Assembly: GCA_943324745.2 (NCBI GenBank)
Contig: CALPMT020000018.1
Span: 1 to 61,300 of the forward strand
Source of the DNA: Chitinophaga pinensis
Lineage (GTDB): Bacteria; Bacteroidota; Bacteroidia; Flavobacteriales_D; Crocinitomicaceae
DNA: 61,300 nucleotides
Direction of reading: 5' to 3'
The notes beneath the pieces are model-generated. The model worked only from the letters and a program-made list of their open reading frames with translations. It had not been told where the DNA came from and did no database searches. A program made the position numbers and the translations under genes. Position 1 is the stretch's first letter, and every line of letters starts with the position of its first letter. Below, one piece after another: positions 27,764-36,981 of this stretch.

Positions 27764-29431
27764 TTGAAATTTGAATTTTTCATAGCACGTAAACTTCTAA
27801 AAAACGAAGTGGAAGGGAAAAAAGTTTCTCAACCCATCGTTCGTATCTCTATTATTAGTATTGCTCTCGCAATGATTGTTAATATTATTACTTTAGCCGT
27901 AGTTAAAGGTTTTCAACAAGAAGTACGAGATAAAGTGATAGGTTTTGGCTCTCATGCTATCATTACAAAATCTGGTGAAAACACCATACATGAAAGTGAA
28001 CCAATTTCTATCCATCAAACGTTTTATCCATCATTGTTAGTTGATCAAAAGATAAAACATATCCAACCTGTTGCTTTTAAAGCTGCCCTTCTACAGTCCA
28101 ATATTACTAAAAAAAATCCGGAAATTCAACAAGAAATTGAAGGCGTGCTTGTCAAAGGAGTTGATAAATCGTACGATTGGGAGTTTTTTAAGTCGAATTT
28201 AATCTCCGGTAGAATTCCAAATTTTTACACCAAATCTATTTCAGATGAAATTCTAATTTCTACTAAAATCGCAAACGATCTCAATTATCACCTTGGTGAC
28301 GAAGTACGTACTTTTTTCGTAAAAAATAAACCCATTAAAAAGATGTTTAAGATTGTTGGCATCTATGAAACTGGGTATGAAGAATTGGACAAACAGATGA
28401 TTATAGCTGACCTCCGACACATTCAACAACTCAATGATTGGGGAATTCAAGTCAGTGTTACAGTTTCTGATACTTTATACAAAGGAAACCTTGTCATTCA
28501 AGCAAATCCTATTGGTGGAAACGGAAATTATCGTTTGGATTGGGGGGTTGGTTTCGATAAAGTGGGAGCTTATGGGTTTTATCCCATAAAAGATACTGTA
28601 ATCCGTGTTATTGCATCGGATTACTGGATGTTTATGGATGGTAAAGATGGGCAAACAAGCATACCCGATACGGCATTTTTAAAGGTCAAAATTCATAACA
28701 ATAATACTGACTATCAATCTATTCATACTAATTATGAAGGACTTGTTGACAAGAAATTCTTGGATCAATCGGGTTTTCATTTTTCCATTCAAGCAGGAAA
28801 TCGCACCATTGAATTTACACAAATTGATGGAAAAGGAAGTTACCATAACTATGTAGGTGCTTTTGAATGTGAATTATACGATTGGAACACGTTAGAACAA
28901 GATGTTCGTTATTTAAAAAATCAAGTTTTACTTGGTGGAGAATTAAATCAAAAATTAAAAGTCACTAGTATTGTAGATAGCCAAAGCGACATCTTTGTTT
29001 GGTTGAGTTTTCTCGATATTAATGTCTGGATCATCTTAAGTCTTATGATCATCATTGGGGTCATTAATATGGGGTCTGCACTATTAGTGATGATTTTAGT
29101 AAAAACGAATTTCATCGGATTAATGAAGGGTTTAGGTGCTTCCAATTGGAGTATTCGTAAGATTTTCTTGTATCAAGCTGCATTTCTTATGGTACGTGGA
29201 ATGTTTTGGGGAAATGTAATAGGTATCGGTTTTTGCTTCCTCCAAAAATACTTCAAATTAATACCGCTTAATCCTGAAGTGTATTATCTAAACGCTGTAC
29301 CTATACAACTCAATATCGGGATTTTCATTTTGCTAAATATTGCTACTCTTGTGATATGCTTATTAGCGTTAATTTTACCATCTTACATTGTAACACGAAT
29401 AAGTCCTGCAAAGTCGATTAAATTTAATTAA
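27764..29431 (+). CDS. LolC/E-like ABC permease with a large periplasmic insertion
   Basis: The N-terminus MKFEFFIARKLLK, transmembrane segment 1 at about residues 25-48 and three C-terminal transmembrane segments (about 420-446, 465-490 and 518-545) are those of FtsX-type permeases that extract lipoproteins (LolC/E-like). The conserved ILSLMIIIGVINMGSALLVM and MKGLGASNWSIRKIFLYQ segments are present. At 555 residues it is about 140 longer than usual: residues about 229-362 form an extra, Gly/Asp/aromatic-rich block inserted in the periplasmic domain. The start is TTG, supported by the conserved first residues. Its stop overlaps that of uvrC by 4 bp. The ATPase partner is not in this window. 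Confidence 0.85.
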   Translation: MKFEFFIARKLLKNEVEGKKVSQPIVRISIISIALAMIVNIITLAVVKGFQQEVRDKVIGFGSHAIITKSGENTIHESEPISIHQTFYPSLLVDQKIKHIQPVAFKAALLQSNITKKNPEIQQEIEGVLVKGVDKSYDWEFFKSNLISGRIPNFYTKSISDEILISTKIANDLNYHLGDEVRTFFVKNKPIKKMFKIVGIYETGYEELDKQMIIADLRHIQQLNDWGIQVSVTVSDTLYKGNLVIQANPIGGNGNYRLDWGVGFDKVGAYGFYPIKDTVIRVIASDYWMFMDGKDGQTSIPDTAFLKVKIHNNNTDYQSIHTNYEGLVDKKFLDQSGFHFSIQAGNRTIEFTQIDGKGSYHNYVGAFECELYDWNTLEQDVRYLKNQVLLGGELNQKLKVTSIVDSQSDIFVWLSFLDINVWIILSLMIIIGVINMGSALLVMILVKTNFIGLMKGLGASNWSIRKIFLYQAAFLMVRGMFWGNVIGIGFCFLQKYFKLIPLNPEVYYLNAVPIQLNIGIFILLNIATLVICLLALILPSYIVTRISPAKSIKFN

Positions 29432-31224
29432 TCTTCACCAAAATAATCTAGTAACACCTTAGCCTTAGCCTTTCCAACACAATTTTCTAAGGATGATTTA
29501 GATGCTTTTTTAACTCCTGATAAAGTTTTAAAAGTATTCATTAATTTTTTGAAAGTTGTTTCACCAATACCTGGTATTTCTTCTATTTCCGAAATAAAAG
29601 CTCCTTTGCTTCTTCGATTACGGTGATGTGTAATTCCAAAACGATGTGCCTCATTTCGCATGTATTGAATCACTTTTAAACTCTCCGAACGTTTATCTAG
29701 ATAAATAGGAATACTATCTCCAGGAAAGAAAATTTCTTCCAATCGTTTAGCAATACCTACTATGGCAATTTTACCTCGTAAATCTAATTTTTCTAAAGCG
29801 TTTAATGCAGCGCCTAATTGCCCTTTACCGCCGTCAATAATTATTAATTGAGGCAATGGCTCGTTTTCGTCTAGTAAGCGTCTGTATCGTCTAAAAACAG
29901 CCTCCTCCATGGTCGCAAAATCGTCAGGTCCCACAACTGTTTGTACGTTAAAATGTCTGTAATCTTTTTTGGAAGGTTTACCTTCTTTAAATACGACACA
30001 TGCCGACACAGGATTCGTCCCTTGGATATTAGAATTATCAAAACATTCCATGTGACTCGGAAGTTCTGACAAACGTAAATCGCGTTGAATAGTTTTTAAT
30101 ATACGTTCAGTATGTGCTTCAGGATTGGTAATTTTTTGATGCTTAAACTTTTCGATACGATAAAACTTCGCATTTCGCAGTGATAACTCGATTAAATTTT
30201 TTTTATCTCCAATCTGAGGAACTAAACATTTAAAGTCTTCGGAAGGAGAAGCGATAGCTATTGATGTCAGTACTTCTTTGGTAATACTCGAAAATCGGAT
30301 ACGCAATTCAAGTAAAGCAAATAGGAGGACGTCTTCCATTGTCTCTTCTAATTTCTTTTGTACTTCCAAGGTAATACCATGTATGATCGCACCATTGGAA
30401 ACTACTAAATAATTTACAAAATAGGCTTTCTCATCTTCAATCGCAGTAATCACATCCACAGCCTGAATTTTTGGAGAAACTATGGTCGATTTCGACTTGT
30501 AATTTTCTAATAATTCTAGCTTTTCCTTCATTGTTTGTGCATCTTCAAAACGATAAACATCCGCATAATCCATCATCGTTTTTTTTACATACTGAATTAC
30601 GTTAGAAATTTGACCTTTTAGAATGGCTTCAATGTGCTGAATAGAGATCGTATATTCATCAATTTTTTGTTTTCCTACACATGGCGCCTTACAATTTCCA
30701 ATATGGTATTCTAAACATACTTTGTATTTTTCTAGTTGTATATTTTTTTCTGATAAATCAAATGAACACGTTCGCAATTGATATAATTCTTTAATCAATT
30801 GAACCAACGTATTTACCATTTTCACATTAGTATAGGGGCCAAAATACCGTGAACCATCACGTACTAAATTACGTGTGGAAAAAACCCTAGGAAAAGGCTC
30901 ATTTTTTATACATATCCATGGGTAGGTTTTGTCATCTTTGAGTTGAATATTGTATTTTGGTTGGTACTTTTTGATTAAACTATTTTCAAGCAACAAAGCA
31001 TCTAACTCTGTATCCACAACCAGATATTGTATATCGATAATCTGTTTGACTAGGATGCGTGTCTTCGCATTTTCTTGTGTTTTGACAAAATAGGAAGTGA
31101 CACGTTTTTTTAAATTCTTGGCTTTCCCAACATAAATAATTACACCCGCATTATCGAAATATTGATAAATGCCAGGTTGTTCAGGTATCGTTTTCAGTTT
31201 AAGTTTTAAGTGTTCAGGTGCCAT
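29428..31224 (-). CDS. uvrC: excinuclease ABC subunit C
   Basis: UvrC makes both incisions beside a lesion in nucleotide excision repair. The 598-residue protein has the GIY-YIG nuclease (GIY at residues 18-20, YVGKAKNLKKR at 31-41), a Cys-containing central region (CLEYHIGNCKAPC near 170), the UVR helix pair that contacts UvrB (ADVYRFEDAQTMKEKLELL near 215), the RNase H-like C-terminal nuclease (ECFDNSNIQG, IIDGGKGQL) and terminal helix-hairpin-helix motifs (EIPGIGETTFKKLM). Length is typical. A -7 box ends 5 nt before its ATG. Confidence 0.97.
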   Translation of the reverse strand: MAPEHLKLKLKTIPEQPGIYQYFDNAGVIIYVGKAKNLKKRVTSYFVKTQENAKTRILVKQIIDIQYLVVDTELDALLLENSLIKKYQPKYNIQLKDDKTYPWICIKNEPFPRVFSTRNLVRDGSRYFGPYTNVKMVNTLVQLIKELYQLRTCSFDLSEKNIQLEKYKVCLEYHIGNCKAPCVGKQKIDEYTISIQHIEAILKGQISNVIQYVKKTMMDYADVYRFEDAQTMKEKLELLENYKSKSTIVSPKIQAVDVITAIEDEKAYFVNYLVVSNGAIIHGITLEVQKKLEETMEDVLLFALLELRIRFSSITKEVLTSIAIASPSEDFKCLVPQIGDKKNLIELSLRNAKFYRIEKFKHQKITNPEAHTERILKTIQRDLRLSELPSHMECFDNSNIQGTNPVSACVVFKEGKPSKKDYRHFNVQTVVGPDDFATMEEAVFRRYRRLLDENEPLPQLIIIDGGKGQLGAALNALEKLDLRGKIAIVGIAKRLEEIFFPGDSIPIYLDKRSESLKVIQYMRNEAHRFGITHHRNRRSKGAFISEIEEIPGIGETTFKKLMNTFKTLSGVKKASKSSLENCVGKAKAKVLLDYFGED

Positions 31225-31229
31225 GCAAA

Positions 31230-31237
31230 CAAAATTA
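31230..31237 (-). promoter_or_regulatory. -7 box of uvrC, 5 nt from the start codon
   Basis: Minus-strand TAATTTTG fully matches TAnnTTTG and is separated from the ATG at 31224 by TTTGC only. If used, the transcript would start at or within a base or two of the ATG, giving a leaderless mRNA. No good -33 was seen. Confidence 0.5.
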
Positions 31238-31240
31238 CAT

Positions 31241-31268
31241 AAAAAAAGGTCGACCTTTCAGCCGACCT
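31241..31268 (-). terminator. terminator of the PpiD-like gene
   Basis: On the minus strand AGGTCG...CGACCT is followed by a run of seven T. It lies between the PpiD-like stop codon and the uvrC promoter. Confidence 0.65.
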
Positions 31269-31297
31269 CATATATAATATTTGATGTAGTTTTTAAA

Positions 31298-33490
31298 TTA
31301 TCTTCTGATCCCTAGGAATGCGAACTTACGATTATCCTTAACATCTGCTAATTTAATCAATGCCATTTTCGCTTCCCCTTGTTGGTTACCACGAACACTG
31401 TTTAATAATTGCATAGCTTCCATGTTATAATCACTAGTTGCTGGCGCTTTGATTGTTTTGTTGATTTGAATAACATAAACTCCTTGTTCGCCTTTTACTA
31501 GTACAGTAGAACCATCTTTTAAACCAGCAAATAAAGTTCCAACAGCTTCAGGTTCGAATCCTTGTAATTGAGGATTCGCAAAAGTTACCTCTCCTTTGTT
31601 TACAATCGTTTTTCCTTTTTTAGCAAGCACATTTAAGTTCTTTTCTTTTCCGATTTGCTTAACAAAACGATCACCTTTCTTTTGTTTGATCACTTCTAAT
31701 TTCATAGATTCTTGAACATCTATGAAAGCAGGAACACCTTTTTCCCTTACAGACGAAACGATTGCAATAATATATCTGTTGCCATCAATGATTGGTTTAG
31801 AACATAAAGTTCCTACTTCTGTGTTTTCGTCATACGCTAATTTCAATATCGCATCCTCAGCCAATGTAGTTGTGAAACCTTGAGCAGAAGGATTTTCATC
31901 AAGTATTTTTACTGGTCGAGCAAAATATCCTTTTTGCTGTGCAATTGTATCAAATAAGTCCAATTTTGCTTTTGGAGAATTTTTTCTGTAAATTTTTTCG
32001 TCTAATTCATTTAAAACATCAAATGCATCATCTGTTGCTTTCATTTTTGTATCATTACTTGGAAGTAATTCTTTTTCAATAAAAGAAACAATAGGATATT
32101 TTACCGCTTTTCTATCCATTACTTCAATAATGTGAATACCGAAATCTGTAGTTACCATTCCAATGGTTCCAATTGGTTTTTCAACTGCAAATTTAGAGAA
32201 TTGAGGAACCATTTCGTAATCAAGGAAATTTTCATACACACCACCTGTACTTTTAGACCCTGGATCTTCACTGTATTTATTTACATATTCAGTAAAGTTG
32301 TCTTTGTTGATTTTCAAAATTAAAGTATCTGCCATTTTACGAACAGCACGTAATTTTAAAGAATCTCCTTTTGGTGCGCTTAATAAGATGTGTCTAACTT
32401 TACAAACATTGTTATTGAAACCTCTAACTTTAGCTATACGGAATTTTCCATTGTCCACATAAGGACCAACTAGTTGTCCTGCAGAAGCCATCTTAAAGAC
32501 TGTATCCATTTTTAATGGGAAAGTCAATCCTTGTTGAGCTTTAGCATCTCCTTCAGGACGTAAGGTAGATTGACGAGTACTTGTGAAGAATTTTAAGTCG
32601 CTATTTGACAACACAAACGTAGAATCATCTTTTGTTTTAGAGAAACCATCTTTGATTGTTTTCAATATTTTATTAAATTCTATAGTATCTTTTTTAGATG
32701 GAGCGATATTTATATCAAAATATTTTACATCTCTGCCGGCAGTAGATTCGAATTTTTTCTCGTTTTTATGCTCTTCATAGTATGATTTTACTTCGTCCTC
32801 AGAAACCTTGATTTGATCATCAGGAATTTCAGAATAACGACGCACTATATAAGAAATATTTTTAACTTCTTTTTGTGCTTTATACTCTTCTTTACCTTCT
32901 AATTTCGTCACATAAACGCCTTGAGAAAGAATTTGGTAGTATTTTTCGTTTTTACGTTGGTTAGTAAAACTTGTTTTTGTTGTTTCCCAATCTGCTTGTA
33001 CTTTAGGATCTGTTGAACTTTCCATATCTTGGATACGTTTTTCCAACATACGTGGATTAAATTGACCAGTAACTGAATCAACAAAACTTTGCGCTAAATT
33101 AGGCATTACAGTAAAACCATCAGTACCGTATAAATAAGCATCAAACTCATTTTTACTTACATCAATTCCTAATTTTTCGTATTCTTCTTCTAAGATTTTC
33201 TCTTCTACCAACATGGTCCATGCACGATTTTCAGACTGTGTTTTATCCGCCTCTGTATAAGGACGTTGTTGTTGTGCATATTGCTGTTGATCTGATTGAA
33301 TCATCGATTGAACCAATTTTTCATATTCCATTGGATCCACTTTCTCACCGTAAACCTCCCCTAAACCAATAGGTTGATTCGAAGAACCAAACATACTGTC
33401 CCATCCACTCATGATGAATGCGAACATTGCTAATCCTAATAAAACGATAGTGATTCCTGATTTTTCACGTATTTTTCCAATAATAGCCAT
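31298..33490 (-). CDS. PpiD-like periplasmic peptidyl-prolyl isomerase
   Basis: The 730-residue protein has an uncleaved N-terminal anchor (GITIVLLGLAMFAFIMSGW, about residues 12-31), a SurA/PpiD-type N-terminal helical chaperone domain, and a parvulin domain at about 360-470 (VRHILLSAPKGD, YSEDPGSKSTGGVYENF, GTIGMVTTDFGIHIIEV). A second, degenerate domain follows. PpiD-type proteins sit on the inner membrane and help fold newly exported proteins; Bacteroidota homologues of this size are common. It has a -7-like box upstream and a terminator downstream, so it is probably transcribed alone. Confidence 0.9.
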   Translation of the reverse strand: MAIIGKIREKSGITIVLLGLAMFAFIMSGWDSMFGSSNQPIGLGEVYGEKVDPMEYEKLVQSMIQSDQQQYAQQQRPYTEADKTQSENRAWTMLVEEKILEEEYEKLGIDVSKNEFDAYLYGTDGFTVMPNLAQSFVDSVTGQFNPRMLEKRIQDMESSTDPKVQADWETTKTSFTNQRKNEKYYQILSQGVYVTKLEGKEEYKAQKEVKNISYIVRRYSEIPDDQIKVSEDEVKSYYEEHKNEKKFESTAGRDVKYFDINIAPSKKDTIEFNKILKTIKDGFSKTKDDSTFVLSNSDLKFFTSTRQSTLRPEGDAKAQQGLTFPLKMDTVFKMASAGQLVGPYVDNGKFRIAKVRGFNNNVCKVRHILLSAPKGDSLKLRAVRKMADTLILKINKDNFTEYVNKYSEDPGSKSTGGVYENFLDYEMVPQFSKFAVEKPIGTIGMVTTDFGIHIIEVMDRKAVKYPIVSFIEKELLPSNDTKMKATDDAFDVLNELDEKIYRKNSPKAKLDLFDTIAQQKGYFARPVKILDENPSAQGFTTTLAEDAILKLAYDENTEVGTLCSKPIIDGNRYIIAIVSSVREKGVPAFIDVQESMKLEVIKQKKGDRFVKQIGKEKNLNVLAKKGKTIVNKGEVTFANPQLQGFEPEAVGTLFAGLKDGSTVLVKGEQGVYVIQINKTIKAPATSDYNMEAMQLLNSVRGNQQGEAKMALIKLADVKDNRKFAFLGIRR

Positions 33491-33514
33491 CTTATGATAA
33501 TTTTTTTAAGCACG

Positions 33515-33522
33515 CGAATATA
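33515..33522 (-). promoter_or_regulatory. -7-like box TATATTCG of the PpiD-like gene
   Basis: Minus-strand TATATTCG, one base from the consensus TAnnTTTG, 24 nt before the ATG. No -33 element is apparent. Confidence 0.35.
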
Positions 33523-33553
33523 CATATCAGAATTGATTTTTAAAAGAAAACCC

Positions 33554-34546
33554 CTAGTTATTCTTTTTTCGCTCCCATTTAAGTGTATAAATAATACCTC
33601 CATACATTACAAAATATGGCAAGGAAGTAGCTCCAGAAGATATGTTTTGTGGTATAGTGTAATAAGGAGATAAATTGAGGGTAAACCGTTTAAATACGTA
33701 TCTAAAATCAAGATTTAATGTATATGCTAAAAAGGGAGTATTTGTTTTGATGGTTTGCGTTGATGTTTTTGTTTGTAATCCCTTTCCCTTAGCCAGTTTT
33801 TTGGTAGTTGCACTTGATTCTACCCCATTTTGAGTCCCATACAACACGTCAATTTCTGGTGTTAAAATTAATTTATCATGTTGGTTGAATAGTTCATAAA
33901 AATAGAAAGTGATAGAATTCATGAATGTCATGGTAAAATCTTTTGCTTCTACATAGGTATACCCACTATTATCTACCAAAACGGGGGTCCCTTTTTTATT
34001 TAAAACACTTTCCACAGAGTGAAAAGGAACAGTTTTTTTACCAGTAGTATAGTCCAAACTTAAACCTGTGTATATATCATGCCCCCAATCAAAACCAGCA
34101 TAAGCATTAAAATCATTATTGACTACAGCACTTAGTCGATCGACTTCTTTACTATAGTTATAGCGTGTATATGAAAGGGTAAAATTCCAGCGTTCTCCGA
34201 GATAAAAATTCTTTCCAATTTTTAGATCTAACTCATCAAAAATTTTGGAAGTCGTGTTTGAGTGCACCAGTGAGATTTGATAAAAGAAGTCTTTGGAGGT
34301 CGTATATTTTATCGTCGGTGTTAGAATCGGAATCGGAATAGAGTCTCGTTTTCCTAACATTGTATTCGCACTTGAATAATTAAGAGAAGCACGAAAACGC
34401 CTGTATACAGGATCTTTAACTAAGGTGTCATGTTTGTAGACAGCAGTGTCTGAAATGTGAATAGAATTACCAATGTTTTGAGAGTAATAAAAAACATTGT
34501 TTCCTATTAATAAAAGTAGTACAACAATTAATTTTGAATTTATCAT
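33554..34546 (-). CDS. predicted outer-membrane beta-barrel protein
   Basis: A signal peptide (LIVVLLLLIGNNVFYYSQ) precedes 300 residues of alternating amphipathic strands with many aromatic girdle residues, for example WNFTLSYTRYNYSKE and FTMTFMNSITFYFYELF, ending in a strand-like WER segment. That pattern fits a mid-size barrel of about 12-14 strands; no family name comes to mind. It is the third gene of a minus-strand set with a TPR protein (21 bp upstream) and a charged exported protein, so an envelope role is likely. Confidence 0.75.
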   Translation of the reverse strand: MINSKLIVVLLLLIGNNVFYYSQNIGNSIHISDTAVYKHDTLVKDPVYRRFRASLNYSSANTMLGKRDSIPIPILTPTIKYTTSKDFFYQISLVHSNTTSKIFDELDLKIGKNFYLGERWNFTLSYTRYNYSKEVDRLSAVVNNDFNAYAGFDWGHDIYTGLSLDYTTGKKTVPFHSVESVLNKKGTPVLVDNSGYTYVEAKDFTMTFMNSITFYFYELFNQHDKLILTPEIDVLYGTQNGVESSATTKKLAKGKGLQTKTSTQTIKTNTPFLAYTLNLDFRYVFKRFTLNLSPYYTIPQNISSGATSLPYFVMYGGIIYTLKWERKKNN

Positions 34547-34567
34547 TTACTAATTTATTCAGTAATC

Positions 34568-35293
34568 TTATTTACACAATTCTTTCATGTAACCTTCAAC
34601 CTCTTTATCTCCCAAGTCTTTTGCATTATTAAAATCAGCACATGCATCTTCTGGAAAACCTAAATTATATTCAGTTATAGCACGATTAAAATAATAGTTA
34701 CTATATGAATTATTTAATGTGATCGCTTGATCATAAAAACTCAATGCTTTTTCAAAATTTCCTACTGAAAAATATGCATTTCCCAGATCAAATTGAACTT
34801 CATGAAGTGATGGCGTATATTTCAAAACAGTTTCATAATCAGTAATAGCATCGTTGTAATTTGCCAATTTATAAGAACAATTTCCACGCAAATAATAAGT
34901 GTAGGAATTTTTAGAATCGAGCAACATCACTTTGGAGTAATCTCTATAAGCTAAGGCAAACTCTTTCGTTTGAAAATAACAACTTGCACGATTGTAATAA
35001 GCATCACTGTAATTTGCGTTAAAAGCAATCGTTTGTGAAAATTGCTTGATGGCATTGTTAAAATCGAATAAATCCAAGTACGCATTGCCTAAATAATAAT
35101 ATATATCTGCATTTTCTGGTGTTTGCTTTACACAACGTTCAAACACAGTAATAGCCTCTTGAAATTTCTTTTCATTGGCTAATTTTAAGCCTCGTTTTAC
35201 AGTCGCTGTACTATCCTGCGCTAAAATGAAATTACTAGTAACTATAAATGAAACTAGCAATATCCATAGACCTTTCAAATGTTGGATTTTCAT
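34568..35293 (-). CDS. exported TPR protein
   Basis: The 241-residue product has a signal peptide (ILLVSFIVTSNFILAQ) and then about five or six consecutive tetratricopeptide repeats, each with the usual A/G/Y pattern (ADIYYYLGNAYLDLFDFNNA, SDAYYNRASCYFQTKEFALA, VQFDLGNAYFSVGNFEKALS). It ends in a short Cys-containing tail. It lies between the charged exported protein and the beta-barrel gene and is likely co-transcribed, acting as a periplasmic scaffold (inference). Confidence 0.88.
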   Translation of the reverse strand: MKIQHLKGLWILLVSFIVTSNFILAQDSTATVKRGLKLANEKKFQEAITVFERCVKQTPENADIYYYLGNAYLDLFDFNNAIKQFSQTIAFNANYSDAYYNRASCYFQTKEFALAYRDYSKVMLLDSKNSYTYYLRGNCSYKLANYNDAITDYETVLKYTPSLHEVQFDLGNAYFSVGNFEKALSFYDQAITLNNSYSNYYFNRAITEYNLGFPEDACADFNNAKDLGDKEVEGYMKELCK

Positions 35294-35325
35294 AAATTAA
35301 ATTCTAAATCAATTATTAACCTTTT

Positions 35326-35691
35326 TTAATGATGTTCTTTGCGTTGTTGTAAAATCTCTTGACGTTTCTCTTGTTTTTTTTCTTGACGTTGTTCGATGTG
35401 TTTTTCATGATGACGCTCTTTTTTCACATCTTCTCTTCTTGGACGTTCGCCATTTTTCCCATCTAAATGTGGACGGATATGTCTTTCTATAGTTGGTTTG
35501 TGTGCATGTTCTCTAAGATCTTCTTTCTTCAGATCAATTCGCTCCGATTTATGATCATTATTTTTACGGTGTATTTCATAATCAGCATGGATAGAACGAA
35601 TTTCTAATTTAGGTTTTTTTTCACCATTCGCATCTTGTGCAAATGAAAAAACAGTAACAAATATTGCTGTAATTAGTACTAAATTTTTCAT
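35326..35691 (-). CDS. small exported protein extremely rich in charged residues
   Basis: After a clear signal peptide (MKNLVLITAIFVTVFSFAQ) the remaining 102 residues are almost all Lys, Arg, Glu, Asp, His and Gln, with few hydrophobic residues. His is frequent, including a terminal EHH and clusters such as KERHHEKHIEQRQ. The C-terminal third should form a single long charged helix. No family is recognised. Metal binding or a role as a polyelectrolyte spacer in the periplasm are possible readings. It heads the group with the TPR and beta-barrel genes. Confidence 0.7.
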   Translation of the reverse strand: MKNLVLITAIFVTVFSFAQDANGEKKPKLEIRSIHADYEIHRKNNDHKSERIDLKKEDLREHAHKPTIERHIRPHLDGKNGERPRREDVKKERHHEKHIEQRQEKKQEKRQEILQQRKEHH

Positions 35692-35796
35692 AGATTTAAA
35701 TGTTAGTTATAGTACTAGGACTTCACCAAATCCAAAAAGTTTAATAAAACTAAAAATATTTTTTTTAAATCCATTAAATTGGCATTCTAGATTGTT

Positions 35797-35804
35797 TAAT
35801 TTTG
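35797..35804 (+). promoter_or_regulatory. -7 box of the DUF4286-rsmA pair
   Basis: TAATTTTG fully matches TAnnTTTG and ends 5 nt before the ATG at 35810. It also overlaps the alternative upstream TTG start (35792), which makes the ATG the better choice. Predicted transcripts would be leaderless or nearly so. Confidence 0.5.
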
Positions 35805-35809
35805 TTGAT

Positions 35810-36124
35810 ATGATATTATATAATGTTACTGTAAGCATCGATCAACAAATTGAGCAAGAATGGTTGGCTTGGATGCGCGCTACGCATATACCAGAGGTGT
35901 TGCAAAGCGGTTGTTTTTTAGAAGGTAAAATTTCAAGAATACATGGCGAAGAAGATGGTGGAGTAACCTATTCAATTATGTACATGAGTCCTTCGCAAGA
36001 AAAATACGATGAGTACCAACGTGATCATGCACCGCGTTTGCAAAAAGACCATGCCGAAAAATACCAAGGGAAATTTGCTGCATTCCGTACATTATTAACC
36101 GTTATTGAACACTTTAACGTTTAA
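35810..36124 (+). CDS. DUF4286-family protein
   Basis: From ATG 35810 the protein is 104 residues and starts MILYNVTVSID, the usual N-terminus of DUF4286. It is a small alpha/beta protein with an EthD-like ferredoxin shape (strand, helix with WLAWMRATHIPEVL, strand pair, then a C-terminal strand FRTLLTVIEHF). Function is unknown. Its stop codon overlaps the rsmA start as TAATG, so the two are translationally coupled; the coupling suggests, but does not prove, a ribosome-related job. Confidence 0.85.
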   Translation: MILYNVTVSIDQQIEQEWLAWMRATHIPEVLQSGCFLEGKISRIHGEEDGGVTYSIMYMSPSQEKYDEYQRDHAPRLQKDHAEKYQGKFAAFRTLLTVIEHFNV

Positions 36125-36909
36125 TGTCAGTTAAAGCAAAAAAACATTTAGGTCAACATTTCTTGATTGATAAAAATGTAAGTAAACGTATTGCTCAACA
36201 ATTCGGCGGATTTAATGATTGTCGTAAAGTGTTGGAAATTGGACCTGGAATGGGGGCGTTAACTGTCTTTCTTTTAGAAGAAGAAAAAAATGATTTATGG
36301 GCAATGGATGTGGATAGAGATTCTATAGCCTATTTACATGAAAATTTCCCTCAATTAAAGGATAAAATTTTTGAAGCAGATTTTTTGAAAGCTAATCTTG
36401 CTTCGTTTTTTGGGGACGAACCCTTTGCAGTCGTAGGAAACTTCCCCTACAATATATCTTCCCAAATTTTATTTCGTTGTTTAGAATATCGAAATCAGAT
36501 TCCTGAAATTATGGGAATGTTTCAAAAAGAGGTTGCAGAACGTATTGCTGTAAAACCAGGGACTAAAACCTATGGCATCATTAGTGTGTTATTGCAAACC
36601 TTTTATGATATCACATATTGTTTTACGGTGGATGAGCATGTATTTAATCCTCCTCCAAAAGTAAAATCAGGTGTAATTCGTTTGACTAGAAATAATCGAG
36701 ACAAACTACCTTGTGATGAAAAGTTTTTTATTCAAGTAGTTAAAGCATGTTTCAATCAACGAAGAAAAATGATACGAAATTCAGTGAAACCATTTTTACT
36801 AGGAAATGTGGTAGAGCATCGATTTTTAGAAACACGTCCCGAAAGGTTATCTGTAGATGATTTTATCGAGTTGACGTTGTTGTTAGAGGGCTTAAAACCT
36901 GTGGAATGA
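36124..36909 (+). CDS. rsmA: 16S rRNA dimethyladenosine transferase
   Basis: RsmA (KsgA) dimethylates two adjacent adenosines near the 3' end of 16S rRNA, a late check in 30S assembly. The 261-residue protein has the N-terminal KAKKHLGQHFL signature, the SAM-binding loop LEIGPGMGALT, the catalytic NFPYNISS motif (NxPY/F) and a C-terminal helical domain (VVKACFNQRRKMIRNS). It overlaps the DUF4286 gene by one base. Its stop codon touches the palindrome at 36909. Confidence 0.97.
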   Translation: MSVKAKKHLGQHFLIDKNVSKRIAQQFGGFNDCRKVLEIGPGMGALTVFLLEEEKNDLWAMDVDRDSIAYLHENFPQLKDKIFEADFLKANLASFFGDEPFAVVGNFPYNISSQILFRCLEYRNQIPEIMGMFQKEVAERIAVKPGTKTYGIISVLLQTFYDITYCFTVDEHVFNPPPKVKSGVIRLTRNNRDKLPCDEKFFIQVVKACFNQRRKMIRNSVKPFLLGNVVEHRFLETRPERLSVDDFIELTLLLEGLKPVE

Positions 36910-36981
36910 TTTTTGAATTTGTAGGGATGTAACATCCTACATCCCTACAAATTCAAAAATCACATCCCTACAAACCCAAAA
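36909..36981. repeat. perfect 23-bp inverted repeat plus a third half-arm
   Basis: Positions 36909-36931 and 36938-36960 are exact reverse complements (arm contains TTTGTAGGGATGTA), with loop ACATCC. A third partial arm (CATCCCTACAAA) at 36964-36975 runs into the purN end and supplies its stop codon. It lies between convergent rsmA and purN and shares the TTTGTAGGG/CTACAAA arms with the element at 44214-44267. Confidence 0.85.

Noticed and set aside
31550-31562. GGTTCGAATCC, resembling a tRNA T-loop
   Set aside because: It lies within the PpiD-like coding frame, with no acceptor or anticodon arms around it.
36909-36960. Insertion sequence ends
   Set aside because: The two arms are separated by 6 bp only, so there is no room for a transposase gene.
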